Shown here: positions 24,603 through 32,845 of the stretch, one piece after another
Layout: the number at the start of each line of letters is the position of its first letter
Position numbering within the stretch: position 1 is the first letter of the stretch
Assembly (NCBI RefSeq): GCF_000422885.1
Contig: NZ_AUGX01000008.1
Location: 248,001 to 312,000, forward strand
Direction: 5' to 3'
DNA length: 64,000 nt
From: Ottowia thiooxydans DSM 14619
GTDB taxonomy: Bacteria; Pseudomonadota; Gammaproteobacteria; Burkholderiales; Burkholderiaceae_C
The notes under the pieces: model-generated
What the model saw: only the letters and a program-made list of their open reading frames with translations
The model's database searches: none
Told to the model about the DNA's origin: nothing
Position numbers and translations under genes: made by a program

Positions 24603-24628
24603 AACCGCGCTACGGCGCGGTTTTTTTA
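24603..24628 (+). terminator. Rho-independent terminator of the GTPase/roadblock operon
   Basis: AACCGCGC-TACG-GCGCGGTT followed by TTTTT: an 8-bp perfect stem, tetraloop and T run, 24 bases after the stop codon. Textbook structure. Confidence 0.93.
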
Positions 24629-24729
24629 TTGAGGGGCAGCACACCTCGCAATGCTGGGAAGCGTAGGGGCTATTTTCTTTGCTCGCCGGACCGCTCTCAA
24701 GACAAAGGGCGTCCCCTCAACAAAAGTAA

Positions 24730-25140
24730 TTAGCGCTTGTTGCGGCCATCCAGGCTAAATGCGCCTGCGCCGAACGCGGCGAGAATCAGCAACCCACCGG
24801 TGATGGCGATGTTCTTGTTGAACATAAGCTTTTGCACCATTTGCTGAGCTTCAGGCACGGCCCAGAAATTATGGAAAAAGATGGCTGAAGCCAAGGTGAA
24901 CAGTGCCAAGGCCAGTGCCGCCCAACGTGTCTTGAGCCCCACGAGCACCATCAAACCGCAGCCGAGCTCTACGATGATCGCCAGCGCTGCGCCAGCCTCC
25001 GGCAAGGGCAGCCCTTTTGATGCGATGTAGCCTGCGGTACCAGCGAACCCGGCGCCGATCTTGCCCCAACCAGCAGGGATGAACAAATAGGCAATTAAAA
25101 GGCGGCCAATCAGAGCCAGGGGATTTTGCAGTGCTGTCAT
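24730..25140 (-). CDS. DoxX-family membrane protein
   Basis: 136 residues from the ATG at 25140 with AAGGAAG upstream. It has four hydrophobic segments; the first contains the family motif R-L-L-I-A-Y-L-F-I-P-A-G-W-G-K, then G-L-P-L-P and an E-L-G-C-G-L block. DoxX proteins are small inner-membrane proteins linked to redox and thiol stress. It follows the pirin gene on the same strand (102 bases), and a LysR regulator is divergent; E. coli yhaK-yhaJ has a similar pirin/LysR layout. Confidence 0.88.
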   Translation of the reverse strand: MTALQNPLALIGRLLIAYLFIPAGWGKIGAGFAGTAGYIASKGLPLPEAGAALAIIVELGCGLMVLVGLKTRWAALALALFTLASAIFFHNFWAVPEAQQMVQKLMFNKNIAITGGLLILAAFGAGAFSLDGRNKR

Positions 25141-25242
25141 GAAAGCTTCCTTTGGAAGTAGTGGTTTAAAAAGAACTCTAAATATCAGCTCGGGGATCAA
25201 GGCCAGGGCTTGTATCGCAGATGCAGCCCCGCCCTCTCACGC

Positions 25243-25941
25243 TCAAACCAAGTCGAACAACAAAACTTCGGCATCTTTGCCGGAATCCAGTGTGATCCGC
25301 GATTCGCCTTCGATCAGCGCGGCGTCTCCCGCAGCCAAGGGTGTACCGTTGACACTCAAAGCACCTCGAACCAGGTGTACATAAGCCTTGCGGCTTGGGT
25401 CAATGTCGACCGAAGCGCTTTCAGCTCCGTCGAACAGGCCAGCGTACATGGCGGCATCTGCATTTATTTGCACCGCCCCATCCGCTGGCTGCTCGGCCGC
25501 AACCAGCTTGAGCTGGCCACGCGTACTGCCTTTCGGCACCGTGATCTGTTCGTAGCTCGGCGCCACGCCGGTCACGTTAGGCTCAATCCAGATCTGCAGA
25601 AAGTGAGTCGTTTGCCCTTCAGCATGATTGAACTCACTATGCGTCACGCCCGTGCCTGCGCTCATTCTCTGCACATCGCCAGGCGGAATGCCTTTGATGT
25701 TACCCATGCTGTCCTTGTGAGCCAGGTTGCCTTCAAGCACATAGCTGATGATCTCCATGTCTCGATGGCCGTGCGTGCCGAAACCCCTGCCCGGTGCCAC
25801 ACGATCTTCATTGATCACACGCAGGTTTCCCCACCCCATGTGGTCCGGATCGTAATAGCCTGCGAACGAAAAACTGTGAAACGACTTCAGCCAACCATGG
25901 TCAGCGTAGCCTCGATCCAGTGATTTGCGAACTTTAAGCAC
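25243..25941 (-). CDS. Pirin-family protein (YhhW/YhaK type)
   Basis: 232 residues when started at the GTG at 25941. That start is preferred over upstream ATGs (25998, 25989) because AAAAAGGAG sits seven bases before it and the protein then begins M-L-K-V-R-K-S-L-D-R-G-x-A-x-H-G-W, as in E. coli YhhW. It is a bicupin with metal ligands in the first barrel: F-G-T-H-G-H-R-D-M-E-I (two His) and T-H-S-E-F-N (His and Glu). E. coli YhhW has quercetinase activity. Probably co-transcribed with doxX and controlled by the divergent LysR gene. Confidence 0.9.
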   Translation of the reverse strand: MLKVRKSLDRGYADHGWLKSFHSFSFAGYYDPDHMGWGNLRVINEDRVAPGRGFGTHGHRDMEIISYVLEGNLAHKDSMGNIKGIPPGDVQRMSAGTGVTHSEFNHAEGQTTHFLQIWIEPNVTGVAPSYEQITVPKGSTRGQLKLVAAEQPADGAVQINADAAMYAGLFDGAESASVDIDPSRKAYVHLVRGALSVNGTPLAAGDAALIEGESRITLDSGKDAEVLLFDLV

Positions 25942-26065
25942 TTTGGGCTCCTTTTTGAAGTGGATGACGGAGATGGACGCTTTCGTCATTTCCTTCATCC
26001 GGTGGGAATAGAAGCAACTTTAGTGATTTCACACCCTGCTGAAACCGCACGCCATTGATGGCATC

Positions 26066-26082
26066 ATTCAAATTTATTGAAT
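26066..26082. promoter_or_regulatory. LysR-type operator candidate
   Basis: ATTCAA-ATTTA-TTGAAT is a perfect interrupted palindrome that contains the T-N11-A core of LysR sites. It lies between the divergent pirin and LysR genes, overlapping a TTG that could be taken as an early LysR start, which supports the ATG at 26098. Confidence 0.5.
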
Positions 26083-26097
26083 CAAACAAACCTTGTC

Positions 26098-27033
26098 ATG
26101 CAAAACCCGAGCGATGTACTGACGCCCGATGCGTTCCGAATCTTGCGGGCCATTGCCCAAGCCGGGAGCTTTGCGGGCGCCGCCCGTGCGATAGGCGTGG
26201 TGCCGAGCGCACTGACCTATCGAGTACGTCAGATCGAAGACGCATTGGATGTCCTGTTGTTCGACCGCTCCTCGCGCCAAGCGGTACCCACGGCCGCAGG
26301 TGCCGAATTGCTGCGCCAGGGAGAACGCCTGCGTGGCGAAGTCGAAGCCGTTGTGAACCGGGTCAAGCGCATGGCCACCGGCTGGGAGCCTCAGCTAACC
26401 ATCGCTGTAGATGGGCTGATCGCTCACCCAGCCTTGATGGAGCTGGCCTGCGAGTTTTTTAATTTGAATCCGCCTACACGGCTGCGCATTCGCGATGAAA
26501 TCCTCAGCGGCACGGTTGGGGCGCTGGCCTCGGGCAGAGCGGATTTGGCCCTGGGCGCCATCCTGGAGCCCTCCAACGTGGCTGACCTCAAGGCCAGGCC
26601 ACTCGGGACAGTGCGCTTTGTCTATGCCGTGGCACCCCATCATCCTCTGGCGCAAATGCCCGAACCACTCAGCGACGCGGAACTGCAGAAACACCGCGCG
26701 GTAGTGGTCTCCGATTCGACGCAGAGCGCCACCACTCAATCGTTTGGCCTGATTGAAGGGCAGGACAGCTTTGTTGTGAGCAGCATCGCCTCCAAGCTCG
26801 ATGCCCAACTACGGGGACTGGGTTCGGGCTTCCTCGCCGAACCCATGGCGCGGCCTTACCTGGAAACCGGTCGGCTGGTGGCTCGCCAGGTCGAGCGGAG
26901 CACGCGTGAGGTCAGTCTCTCCTACGCTTGGCGTGCCAGCGGGGCACCTGGCAAGGCTCTGGAATGGTGGTTGGAGCAGCTTGACCGACCAATTACACGC
27001 CGTGCATTGCTGGAACAGCACCGCGGCGTGTAG
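26098..27033 (+). CDS. LysR-family transcriptional regulator
   Basis: 311 residues from the ATG at 26098. The N-terminal winged helix is clear: F-R-I-L-R-A-I-A-Q-A-G-S-F-A-G-A-A-R-A-I-G near residue 12, then S-A-L-T-Y-R-V-R-Q-I-E (recognition helix) and L-F-D-R-S. The ligand domain follows from about residue 90. It is divergent from the pirin-doxX pair and very likely regulates it, as E. coli YhaJ does with yhaK. Effector unknown; quinone-like or electrophilic compounds are plausible from that analogy. Confidence 0.92.
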   Translation: MQNPSDVLTPDAFRILRAIAQAGSFAGAARAIGVVPSALTYRVRQIEDALDVLLFDRSSRQAVPTAAGAELLRQGERLRGEVEAVVNRVKRMATGWEPQLTIAVDGLIAHPALMELACEFFNLNPPTRLRIRDEILSGTVGALASGRADLALGAILEPSNVADLKARPLGTVRFVYAVAPHHPLAQMPEPLSDAELQKHRAVVVSDSTQSATTQSFGLIEGQDSFVVSSIASKLDAQLRGLGSGFLAEPMARPYLETGRLVARQVERSTREVSLSYAWRASGAPGKALEWWLEQLDRPITRRALLEQHRGV

Positions 27034-27066
27034 AGTGCTACCTATTGCAAAGAAGAAAGAGACTGC

Positions 27067-28137
27067 GTGACCAATCGCTCCCCATCCGAATCGCGCCGTA
27101 TCGCCATCGTCGGCGCTGGCATCGCTGGCCTGGCCTGCGCACGAACACTGGCGCAAGCCGGCCATCAGGTTTCAGTATTTGAGGCCTCAGACGTTGCTGG
27201 CGGTCGCGTGACCACGTATGAATCCCCTTTTGGAGGATTCGACGCCGGCGCGCAATACTTCACCGTCCGCGACGACCGGTTCGCCAGAGCGCTCGAAGCT
27301 ACGGTGCCCGGCTTGGCCCGACGCTGGAGTGCCAATGCGGTGCGCGTACTGGACGCCGGAGGCCGCGTGGTTGAGGCTTCTCCACCGGGCCGGGAGGCCC
27401 ATTGGGTGACCACCCCCGCCATGTCTGAATTGCCGCGGCGCTGGGCGCTTCCCTTGCAGGCTTCAGGCCAGCTTCAGACCAGCACCCGCGTGACGCGACT
27501 TCAGCGTGACGCACTCGATACAACCCGTTGGCAACTGCATACGGAAAGCGCGGATGGCGGCCAACAGGTTTTTGGAGGGTTCGACTCAGTCCTGCTGGCT
27601 TTGCCGCCGTCCGATCTTCGCCTGCTGCTTTCCCGCTCGAAACACGCTGCCCGTTTGGCCAAACGCATTGAGGCTGTCGAAGTGGCTCCTTGCTGGACAC
27701 TGATGATGGCCTTCCCGAATGCTGCTCAGCCCGGCCTGCAAACGCTGGGACCGCAGTGGAACGCTGCTCGCAGCACCCACCACCGCGTGGCATGGCTTGC
27801 TCGTGAATCGTCGAAACCCGGGCGCAACCCCATCGAGCGCTGGACGGTGCAAGCCAGCGCCGTCTGGTCACGGGAACACGAAAGCGACGACGAGGCACGC
27901 GCTACCGCCAAACTGTTGAAAGCCTTCTCGGAAGTCACCGGAATTCGGGCTGCTCCAGCGTGGTCCAAGGCGGTGCTTTGGCATGAGGCGAAGACCACGG
28001 AGCCGCTGGGCGAGTCTTTCGTATGGGACGCCGAACTTCGTGTCGGCCTCGCCGGTGACTGGTGCCTGGGAGCCCGGATGGAGGATGCGTTCGTCTCCGG
28101 CCTGGACCTGGCGCTGCGTACGCTAGAGCAGTCGTAG
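27067..28137 (+). CDS. FAD-dependent oxidoreductase (renalase/amine-oxidase type)
   Basis: 356 residues from a GTG. The N-terminus has the dinucleotide fold I-A-I-V-G-A-G-I-A-G-L-A-C-A at residues 12-25 with the acidic end of strand 2 (V-F-E-A-S), then G-G-R-V-T-T. The C-terminus has the second FAD-binding block, G-L-A-G-D-W-C-L-G-A-R-M-E-D-A-F-x-S-G. This architecture fits the renalase-like group of NAD(P)-binding amine oxidase relatives common in proteobacteria. It starts 33 bases after the LysR gene, so read-through is likely, but no functional link is known. Confidence 0.85.
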   Translation: MTNRSPSESRRIAIVGAGIAGLACARTLAQAGHQVSVFEASDVAGGRVTTYESPFGGFDAGAQYFTVRDDRFARALEATVPGLARRWSANAVRVLDAGGRVVEASPPGREAHWVTTPAMSELPRRWALPLQASGQLQTSTRVTRLQRDALDTTRWQLHTESADGGQQVFGGFDSVLLALPPSDLRLLLSRSKHAARLAKRIEAVEVAPCWTLMMAFPNAAQPGLQTLGPQWNAARSTHHRVAWLARESSKPGRNPIERWTVQASAVWSREHESDDEARATAKLLKAFSEVTGIRAAPAWSKAVLWHEAKTTEPLGESFVWDAELRVGLAGDWCLGARMEDAFVSGLDLALRTLEQS

Positions 28138-28214
28138 AGGCTTTCAGGGGTTAGTGAGGAGGGTCAGGCGTTTGAAGTCACGTGATTCTTCGCGTTGAAC
28201 ACCAAGCATCTTCC

Positions 28215-29279
28215 ATGTACGTTGGCCGCTTCGCTCCCTCACCCACCGGCCCCCTGCACGCTGGCTCACTGGTCGCCGCGCTGGCGAGCTGGCTTGATGC
28301 ACGCGCACATAGTGGGCGCTGGCTGATACGCATTGAAGACATCGATGCTCCCCGCTGCGTGCCTGGAGGGGCAGAGCTCATATTGAATCAACTTGCGGCA
28401 TGCGGCATGCATCCTGATGAGCCTCCGGTACGTCAATCGCTGCGCGGCGTGCTCTACCAACAGGCCCTTGACGAACTTGTGGTTCAGCGGTTGGCCTACC
28501 CCTGCGCTTGTTCACGCAAGGAGATCGAGCAAGCACAGGCTGCGCGCGGGGTGGCGCGCTTGCGCGGTGGCGAATTGCCCTACCCTGGCACCTGCAGGCC
28601 ACCACAAAATGATACCGACGCCCTTCTCGGCCGACAGGCAAGGGCTTGGCGTTTTCATAGCGGCCTGGCAGCCAGAGGTTTGCTCAAAGATGGCCTCGTT
28701 CACTGGCACGACAGGCGACTGGGCGCTCAGCAGCAACATGTGGAATCTGCGGTCGGTGATTTCGTCCTCAAGCGCGCTGATGGTCTTTGGGCTTACCAAC
28801 TCGCTGTGGTGGTGGATGACTCTGCCCAAAGCGTGACCCACATAGTTCGAGGACAAGATTTAGCGGACAACACACCCCGGCAGATTCTGCTGCAGCAGGC
28901 ACTCGGGCAGGCCACGCCCACCTATCTGCACACGCCGCTTGTCATGGCCACTGATGGCGAAAAGCTCAGCAAACAAAATGGCGCTCAAGCGCTTGATCTC
29001 ACCAATCCCCTGCGGGCCTTGACCCAAGCTGCAGAGCACTTGGGGCTAGCGCCTTCTCAAGCCGGAGACAGCCTGGTTGCCGCACTGTCCAGATGGACCC
29101 GTGAATGGGCTGAAAAATATGCCGCGACGTCCACGAGCTCTGACACCCATTCGCTTTCGAACATAAGTGCCGTTAACGCGGAGCCTGTCGAGGTACCGCG
29201 AGAAGCTTCGACAAACCCGAACGGTGTCTATCAATTGAACCCAACTCCGCACAAGAAGGATTCCAGATGCTCCAACTAA
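28215..29279 (+). CDS. gluQ: Glutamyl-Q tRNA(Asp) synthetase
   Basis: 354 residues from the ATG at 28215 ([19 protein letters not shown]), where P-x-x-x-L-H-A-G is the HIGH motif; K-L-S-K-Q-N-G is the KMSKS counterpart near residue 255. Zinc ligands are in Y-P-C-A-C-S-R and near G-T-C-R. The enzyme charges glutamate onto queuosine of tRNA-Asp and lacks the anticodon-binding domain. It is longer than the usual ~300 residues: the last ~50 residues are low in conservation and the DNA under them resembles a dispersed repeat (29180-29225). It overlaps the DUF421 gene by 13 bases. Confidence 0.92.
   Translation: MYVGRFAPSPTGPLHAGSLVAALASWLDARAHSGRWLIRIEDIDAPRCVPGGAELILNQLAACGMHPDEPPVRQSLRGVLYQQALDELVVQRLAYPCACSRKEIEQAQAARGVARLRGGELPYPGTCRPPQNDTDALLGRQARAWRFHSGLAARGLLKDGLVHWHDRRLGAQQQHVESAVGDFVLKRADGLWAYQLAVVVDDSAQSVTHIVRGQDLADNTPRQILLQQALGQATPTYLHTPLVMATDGEKLSKQNGAQALDLTNPLRALTQAAEHLGLAPSQAGDSLVAALSRWTREWAEKYAATSTSSDTHSLSNISAVNAEPVEVPREASTNPNGVYQLNPTPHKKDSRCSN
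29181..29224. repeat. REP-like inverted repeat inside the 3' end of gluQ
   Basis: GAGCCTGTCGAGG ... AGAAGCTTCGACAAACCCGAACGG has imperfect arms (CTGTCGAGG with CTTCGACAA) and resembles the TTCGACAGGCTC-type repeats that I know from Comamonadaceae genomes. It is translated as part of the GluQ C-terminal tail. Confidence 0.5.
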
Positions 29280-29803
29280 GCGTGCCTTGGTGGGAATTCA
29301 TTATTCGCGGGATTGTGGTGTATGTGTTCCTGCTGTTCTTTCTGCGTCTCACCGGGCGACGTCAGATTGGGCAATACGACCCATTTGATTTAATCTTGCT
29401 CCTGATCCTCTCCAATGCCGTTCAGAACTCGATGAACGCAGGAGACAACTCCCTGATTGGCGGGCTGATCTCCGCGCTGACACTGATCAGCTGCCACGTG
29501 CTGCTGGCGCGCTTGGGCTGGCGCTACCCTCGCCTTGCCAGGTGGATAGATGGCAAACCGAAGGTCCTGATCCACGCCGGACAGTTGAACAAGGAGACGA
29601 TGCGCAACGAACGGCTCACGCCGGACGATGTGCAAGCCGCGTTACGCGCCGCCGGATGCCTGCACAGCTATGAGGTACAGCAAGCAACCATAGAGACCAG
29701 CGGTCAAATTACAGTGGTTCTACGCCAGCGCGGTGTGCCCACTTCCGACTCACCGGACAGTGCGCCTGGGGCTGTGAACGATGGCCCTTCCGGCGCCCCT
29801 TAG
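29267..29803 (+). CDS. DUF421 membrane protein (YetF/YcaP type)
   Basis: 178 residues. Three N-terminal membrane helices (about 10-30, 38-55, 62-80) with the family block R[14 protein letters not shown] between the first two, then a cytoplasmic domain with G-K-P-K-V-L-I-H-x-G and L-x-x-x-D-V-x-x-x-L-R. Its ribosome site (AAGGA) lies in the end of gluQ. In Bacillus, YetF-like proteins affect germination and stress; no function is settled here. Confidence 0.88.
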   Translation: MLQLSVPWWEFIIRGIVVYVFLLFFLRLTGRRQIGQYDPFDLILLLILSNAVQNSMNAGDNSLIGGLISALTLISCHVLLARLGWRYPRLARWIDGKPKVLIHAGQLNKETMRNERLTPDDVQAALRAAGCLHSYEVQQATIETSGQITVVLRQRGVPTSDSPDSAPGAVNDGPSGAP

Positions 29804-29853
29804 AACGCAAGGTTCACATACCCACTACTGATCTGAGTGCAGGCACCCAGCTT

Positions 29854-31188
29854 TCAACGCCCCAGCCGCCGCAAGCGCTCGCCCGCCAAAACCCGGGCTT
29901 CAATCTCCTCCAGGGAAACGCCACGCGTTTCAGGCACCCAACGCAAACTGACGATCAGCGATAGAACGCAAACGCCCAGGAAAAGGCCAATGGCCGTAGC
30001 TAATCCCACTGCGTCCATCAGGGACAGAAAAGTCAGCGCAATCAGGGCATTGAAAAGCCAACTGACCGCCGACGCGAATGCAATGCCCCGCTCACGTAGC
30101 GCGCCAGGAAACAATTCAGCCATCATCACGTAAGGCAGCGGACCCAAGCTCAGTGCGAACGCGACGATATACAGGCAAAGCCCCAACAAGCCCACCAATG
30201 GCCAGCCCTGAAAGGCAGCCAGAACCACAATAGCCAGCCCGACCGCCATAGCCGCACTCCCTCCGATCAGAAGAGGCCGGCGCCCCAGACGATCAACCAG
30301 GACAACCCCAACCAGGGTGGCCAGAAAGTTGGCCAGGCCGAGACCGAAAGTGGCCAGTAGCGCTGCGCGCTCGCCAGAGAAGCCCATGTCCCGAAAGATG
30401 TGTGGAGCGTAATAGAGAATGCCGTCGATACCGCTCAAGTTCTGCAGCACAAAGAGTCCCGCGCATAGTGCCAAAACTGCGGCGACACGACCTTGGCGTA
30501 ACAAGGCTATCCAATCGGCCGGGGCTGAAGCCGAAGCAGGTGGGGCCGCTTCCCATTCCTGCTGCAAACCCAGCTTGGCAACCACTTCTGCAGACTCCTC
30601 CACGCGGCCCTGCCGATGCAACCATCGAGGGCTTTCCGGTAGTCCGACCAGCGCGGCCATCAGCAGCAGCGCAGGCACCATGCCGATGCCCAGGACCAGG
30701 TGCCACTGACCCTGGCCTTCGAACGCCAGAGCAGCGCCATACGCCCCCAGAATGCCTCCTGTAATGGCCAGTTGAAACAGGCAAACCACCCCCCCTCGAT
30801 ATCTCGCGGTGCAAGCCTCTGCGGCATACATGGGCGCCACCATGGACAGCAGGCCGATGCTAAAGCCGGCCAACACTCGCGCAGCGACCAAAGCACCGTA
30901 GCTTGGTGACGTCAGCATCCAGGCGTTGGCTGCCGCTGATACCAGCGCCGCCAGCCACAGTACCGGCCTGCGCCCCCAACGAAGTGACAGCGGTCCGGCG
31001 GCCAGCGCACCAAAGAAACACGCGATGACCAAAGAGAAGACCAGCCTCTGCTCGCTGGCCAAACCAAGGTCAAAAGAACGCTCCAGAGCGGGGAGCACTC
31101 CCGCGATGGCCGCAATGCCAAAACCAAAGATGGTCCCCGCTGAGCACACCATGCAGGCAACGCGCAAAACTGAACTGGGCAACGCCAT
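29854..31188 (-). CDS. MFS sugar porter 1
   Basis: 444 residues from the ATG at 31188 with AGGAG ten bases upstream; the frame runs 57 residues further into non-coding sequence. About 12 membrane helices. Sugar-porter signatures: W-G-R-R-P-V-L after helix 2, P-M-Y-A-A-E-A near 125, P-E-S-P-R-W-L-H after helix 6, L-Q-N-L-S-G-I-D in helix 7, D-R-L-G-R-R-P-L, and P-E-T-R-G at the end. It is paralogous to the porter at 32842 and divergent from the aminotransferase gene at 31526. The helix-7 motif has D instead of the usual N, so the substrate may differ. Confidence 0.9.
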   Translation of the reverse strand: MALPSSVLRVACMVCSAGTIFGFGIAAIAGVLPALERSFDLGLASEQRLVFSLVIACFFGALAAGPLSLRWGRRPVLWLAALVSAAANAWMLTSPSYGALVAARVLAGFSIGLLSMVAPMYAAEACTARYRGGVVCLFQLAITGGILGAYGAALAFEGQGQWHLVLGIGMVPALLLMAALVGLPESPRWLHRQGRVEESAEVVAKLGLQQEWEAAPPASASAPADWIALLRQGRVAAVLALCAGLFVLQNLSGIDGILYYAPHIFRDMGFSGERAALLATFGLGLANFLATLVGVVLVDRLGRRPLLIGGSAAMAVGLAIVVLAAFQGWPLVGLLGLCLYIVAFALSLGPLPYVMMAELFPGALRERGIAFASAVSWLFNALIALTFLSLMDAVGLATAIGLFLGVCVLSLIVSLRWVPETRGVSLEEIEARVLAGERLRRLGR

Positions 31189-31525
31189 GGCGTTTGTACT
31201 CCTGGGGATTGAAATTTCGCTAAAAAACGAATTGGCCTGGATGAACATCAAACAAGGGAAGACTGCTGAAACCCCGAACCGCTGATTCTTGACTCCACCT
31301 AACGCTACGTCCATGCAGGCTTTCCACTCACGACACTCACTCGCGACCACTAAAGCCACTTCGCTCAGCTACAACCATTGAAGCATTAATGTCTACTTCA
31401 TTGTAAAAAAATAAAACTTTCTAGAGAATGATGTTAAATATGAATGGATTTTTATCCAATTCAGTGCAAATAGTATGAGCATGAGGGGAATACCAGCATG
31501 CTCGCAACACCTCAGGAGTTCGTAG
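31189..31525. other. Divergent promoter region, AT-rich core
   Basis: 337 bases between the divergent porter and aminotransferase genes. Bases 31385-31445 are much richer in A/T than the rest and should hold the divergent promoters. I call no individual -10/-35 boxes or operator. Confidence 0.4.
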
Positions 31526-32845
31526 ATGACCCTCGCCACCCCGACACGCGACGCGATGAAACTGGCCTTGAATGGTGGCACCCCCGTCCGAACGGAACCA
31601 CTGCCCTGGGAGCTTCCAGGCGCTCACTGGATCGGCGCCGAAGAGCGCGCCCTGGTCGATCAGGTTTTGCAAGCGCGCAGTCCCTTCCGCTATTACGGCC
31701 TGGACGCGCAGCACATGGTCGACACCTTCGAGAAGGAGTGGCGGGACGCGTACGGGCATAAATTTGCACTGGGGGTTTCGTCAGGCACCGCAGCGCTCAG
31801 CATCGCGATGAGCGCCTTGGAACTGGGCCCGGGCGATGAAGTACTGGTACCAGGTTATCTCTGGGTAAGCTGTGTCTCGGCCATCGTCCGCTGTGGCGCC
31901 ATTCCAAAGCTGGTGGATGTGGACTCCACGTTTTGTCTCGACCCGGATGATCTCGCCCGCAAGATCGGCTCGCATTCACGGGCTGTGCTGTGCGTGCACA
32001 TGAGTGGCGTTCCCGGGCGCCTGGACGAAATTCAGGCTGTCTGCAAAGCCAATGGCCTGGCCTTGATCGAGGACTGCGCCCAAACCGCGGGCGCCAGCTT
32101 CAAGGGCCTTCCCGTAGGGCGCCATGGGGATATCGGCATCTTCAGCTTTCAGTTGAACAAGAACATGACCTGCGGCGAAGGCGGCATGGTGGTCTGCGAA
32201 GACGAGAAACTGTACCGACGCATCGTCGCCTTGCATGACCTGGGCTACGCGCGCACCCCGGCTGGCCGCCTGGACACCAGTGACCCCAATGTGCAGCTCT
32301 GGGGCCAGGGCGCACGTATGTCAGAACTGGCAGGCGCGCTGGGGCTGGCTCAGGCCCGAAAGCTTCCGCAGATTACCGGCGCCATGCGGCGCGCCAAATG
32401 GCGTATCCGCGAAGCACTGGAAGGCACGCCCGGCCTCTCCTTCCGCCGAGTACCCGATCCTGCTGGCGACACCGGACCGTTCCTCCTGATGACTCTGCCT
32501 GATGCTGCACAGGCGGATTTTTTTGTAAGCGCGCTGAGGGCCGAAGGCATCGCCGGTCCCGCTGGCAGCCTGGCCTGCTTGACCATGCGTGAATGGGGCA
32601 TGCACTGGTACTTCAATATTCCGAGCCTGGTCCATAAACGATCGAACAGCCGGGATGGCTTCCCTTGGAGTCACCCTGCCAACCAGTTTGCCGAGAACTA
32701 CGAATACACCCAAGGCGCCCTGCCGGTCTGCGACGATCTGCATACCCGGTCAGTGCTGTTGACGATTGCCTCCACCTTGTCGGATCAGGACATCCTGGAC
32801 ATCATTGAAGCCATGCGCAAAGTAGCTCCAGAACTGAAAGCATGA
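31526..32845 (+). CDS. DegT/DnrJ/EryC1/StrS aminotransferase 1
   Basis: 439 residues from the ATG at 31526 (AGGAG eight bases upstream). PLP-dependent sugar or cyclitol aminotransferase: S-S-G-T-A-A-L near residue 83 binds phosphate, I-E-D-C-A-Q-T-A-G near 177 holds the ring-stacking aspartate, and the PLP lysine is in F-Q-L-N-K-N-M-T-C-G-E-G-G near 211. It is longer than sugar-nucleotide enzymes of the family (~380), closer to StsC/AHBA-synthase-like members. ATGA overlap with the porter gene and then a GMC oxidoreductase: the set could oxidise an alcohol and aminate the ketone. Substrate unknown. Confidence 0.88.
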   Translation: MTLATPTRDAMKLALNGGTPVRTEPLPWELPGAHWIGAEERALVDQVLQARSPFRYYGLDAQHMVDTFEKEWRDAYGHKFALGVSSGTAALSIAMSALELGPGDEVLVPGYLWVSCVSAIVRCGAIPKLVDVDSTFCLDPDDLARKIGSHSRAVLCVHMSGVPGRLDEIQAVCKANGLALIEDCAQTAGASFKGLPVGRHGDIGIFSFQLNKNMTCGEGGMVVCEDEKLYRRIVALHDLGYARTPAGRLDTSDPNVQLWGQGARMSELAGALGLAQARKLPQITGAMRRAKWRIREALEGTPGLSFRRVPDPAGDTGPFLLMTLPDAAQADFFVSALRAEGIAGPAGSLACLTMREWGMHWYFNIPSLVHKRSNSRDGFPWSHPANQFAENYEYTQGALPVCDDLHTRSVLLTIASTLSDQDILDIIEAMRKVAPELKA

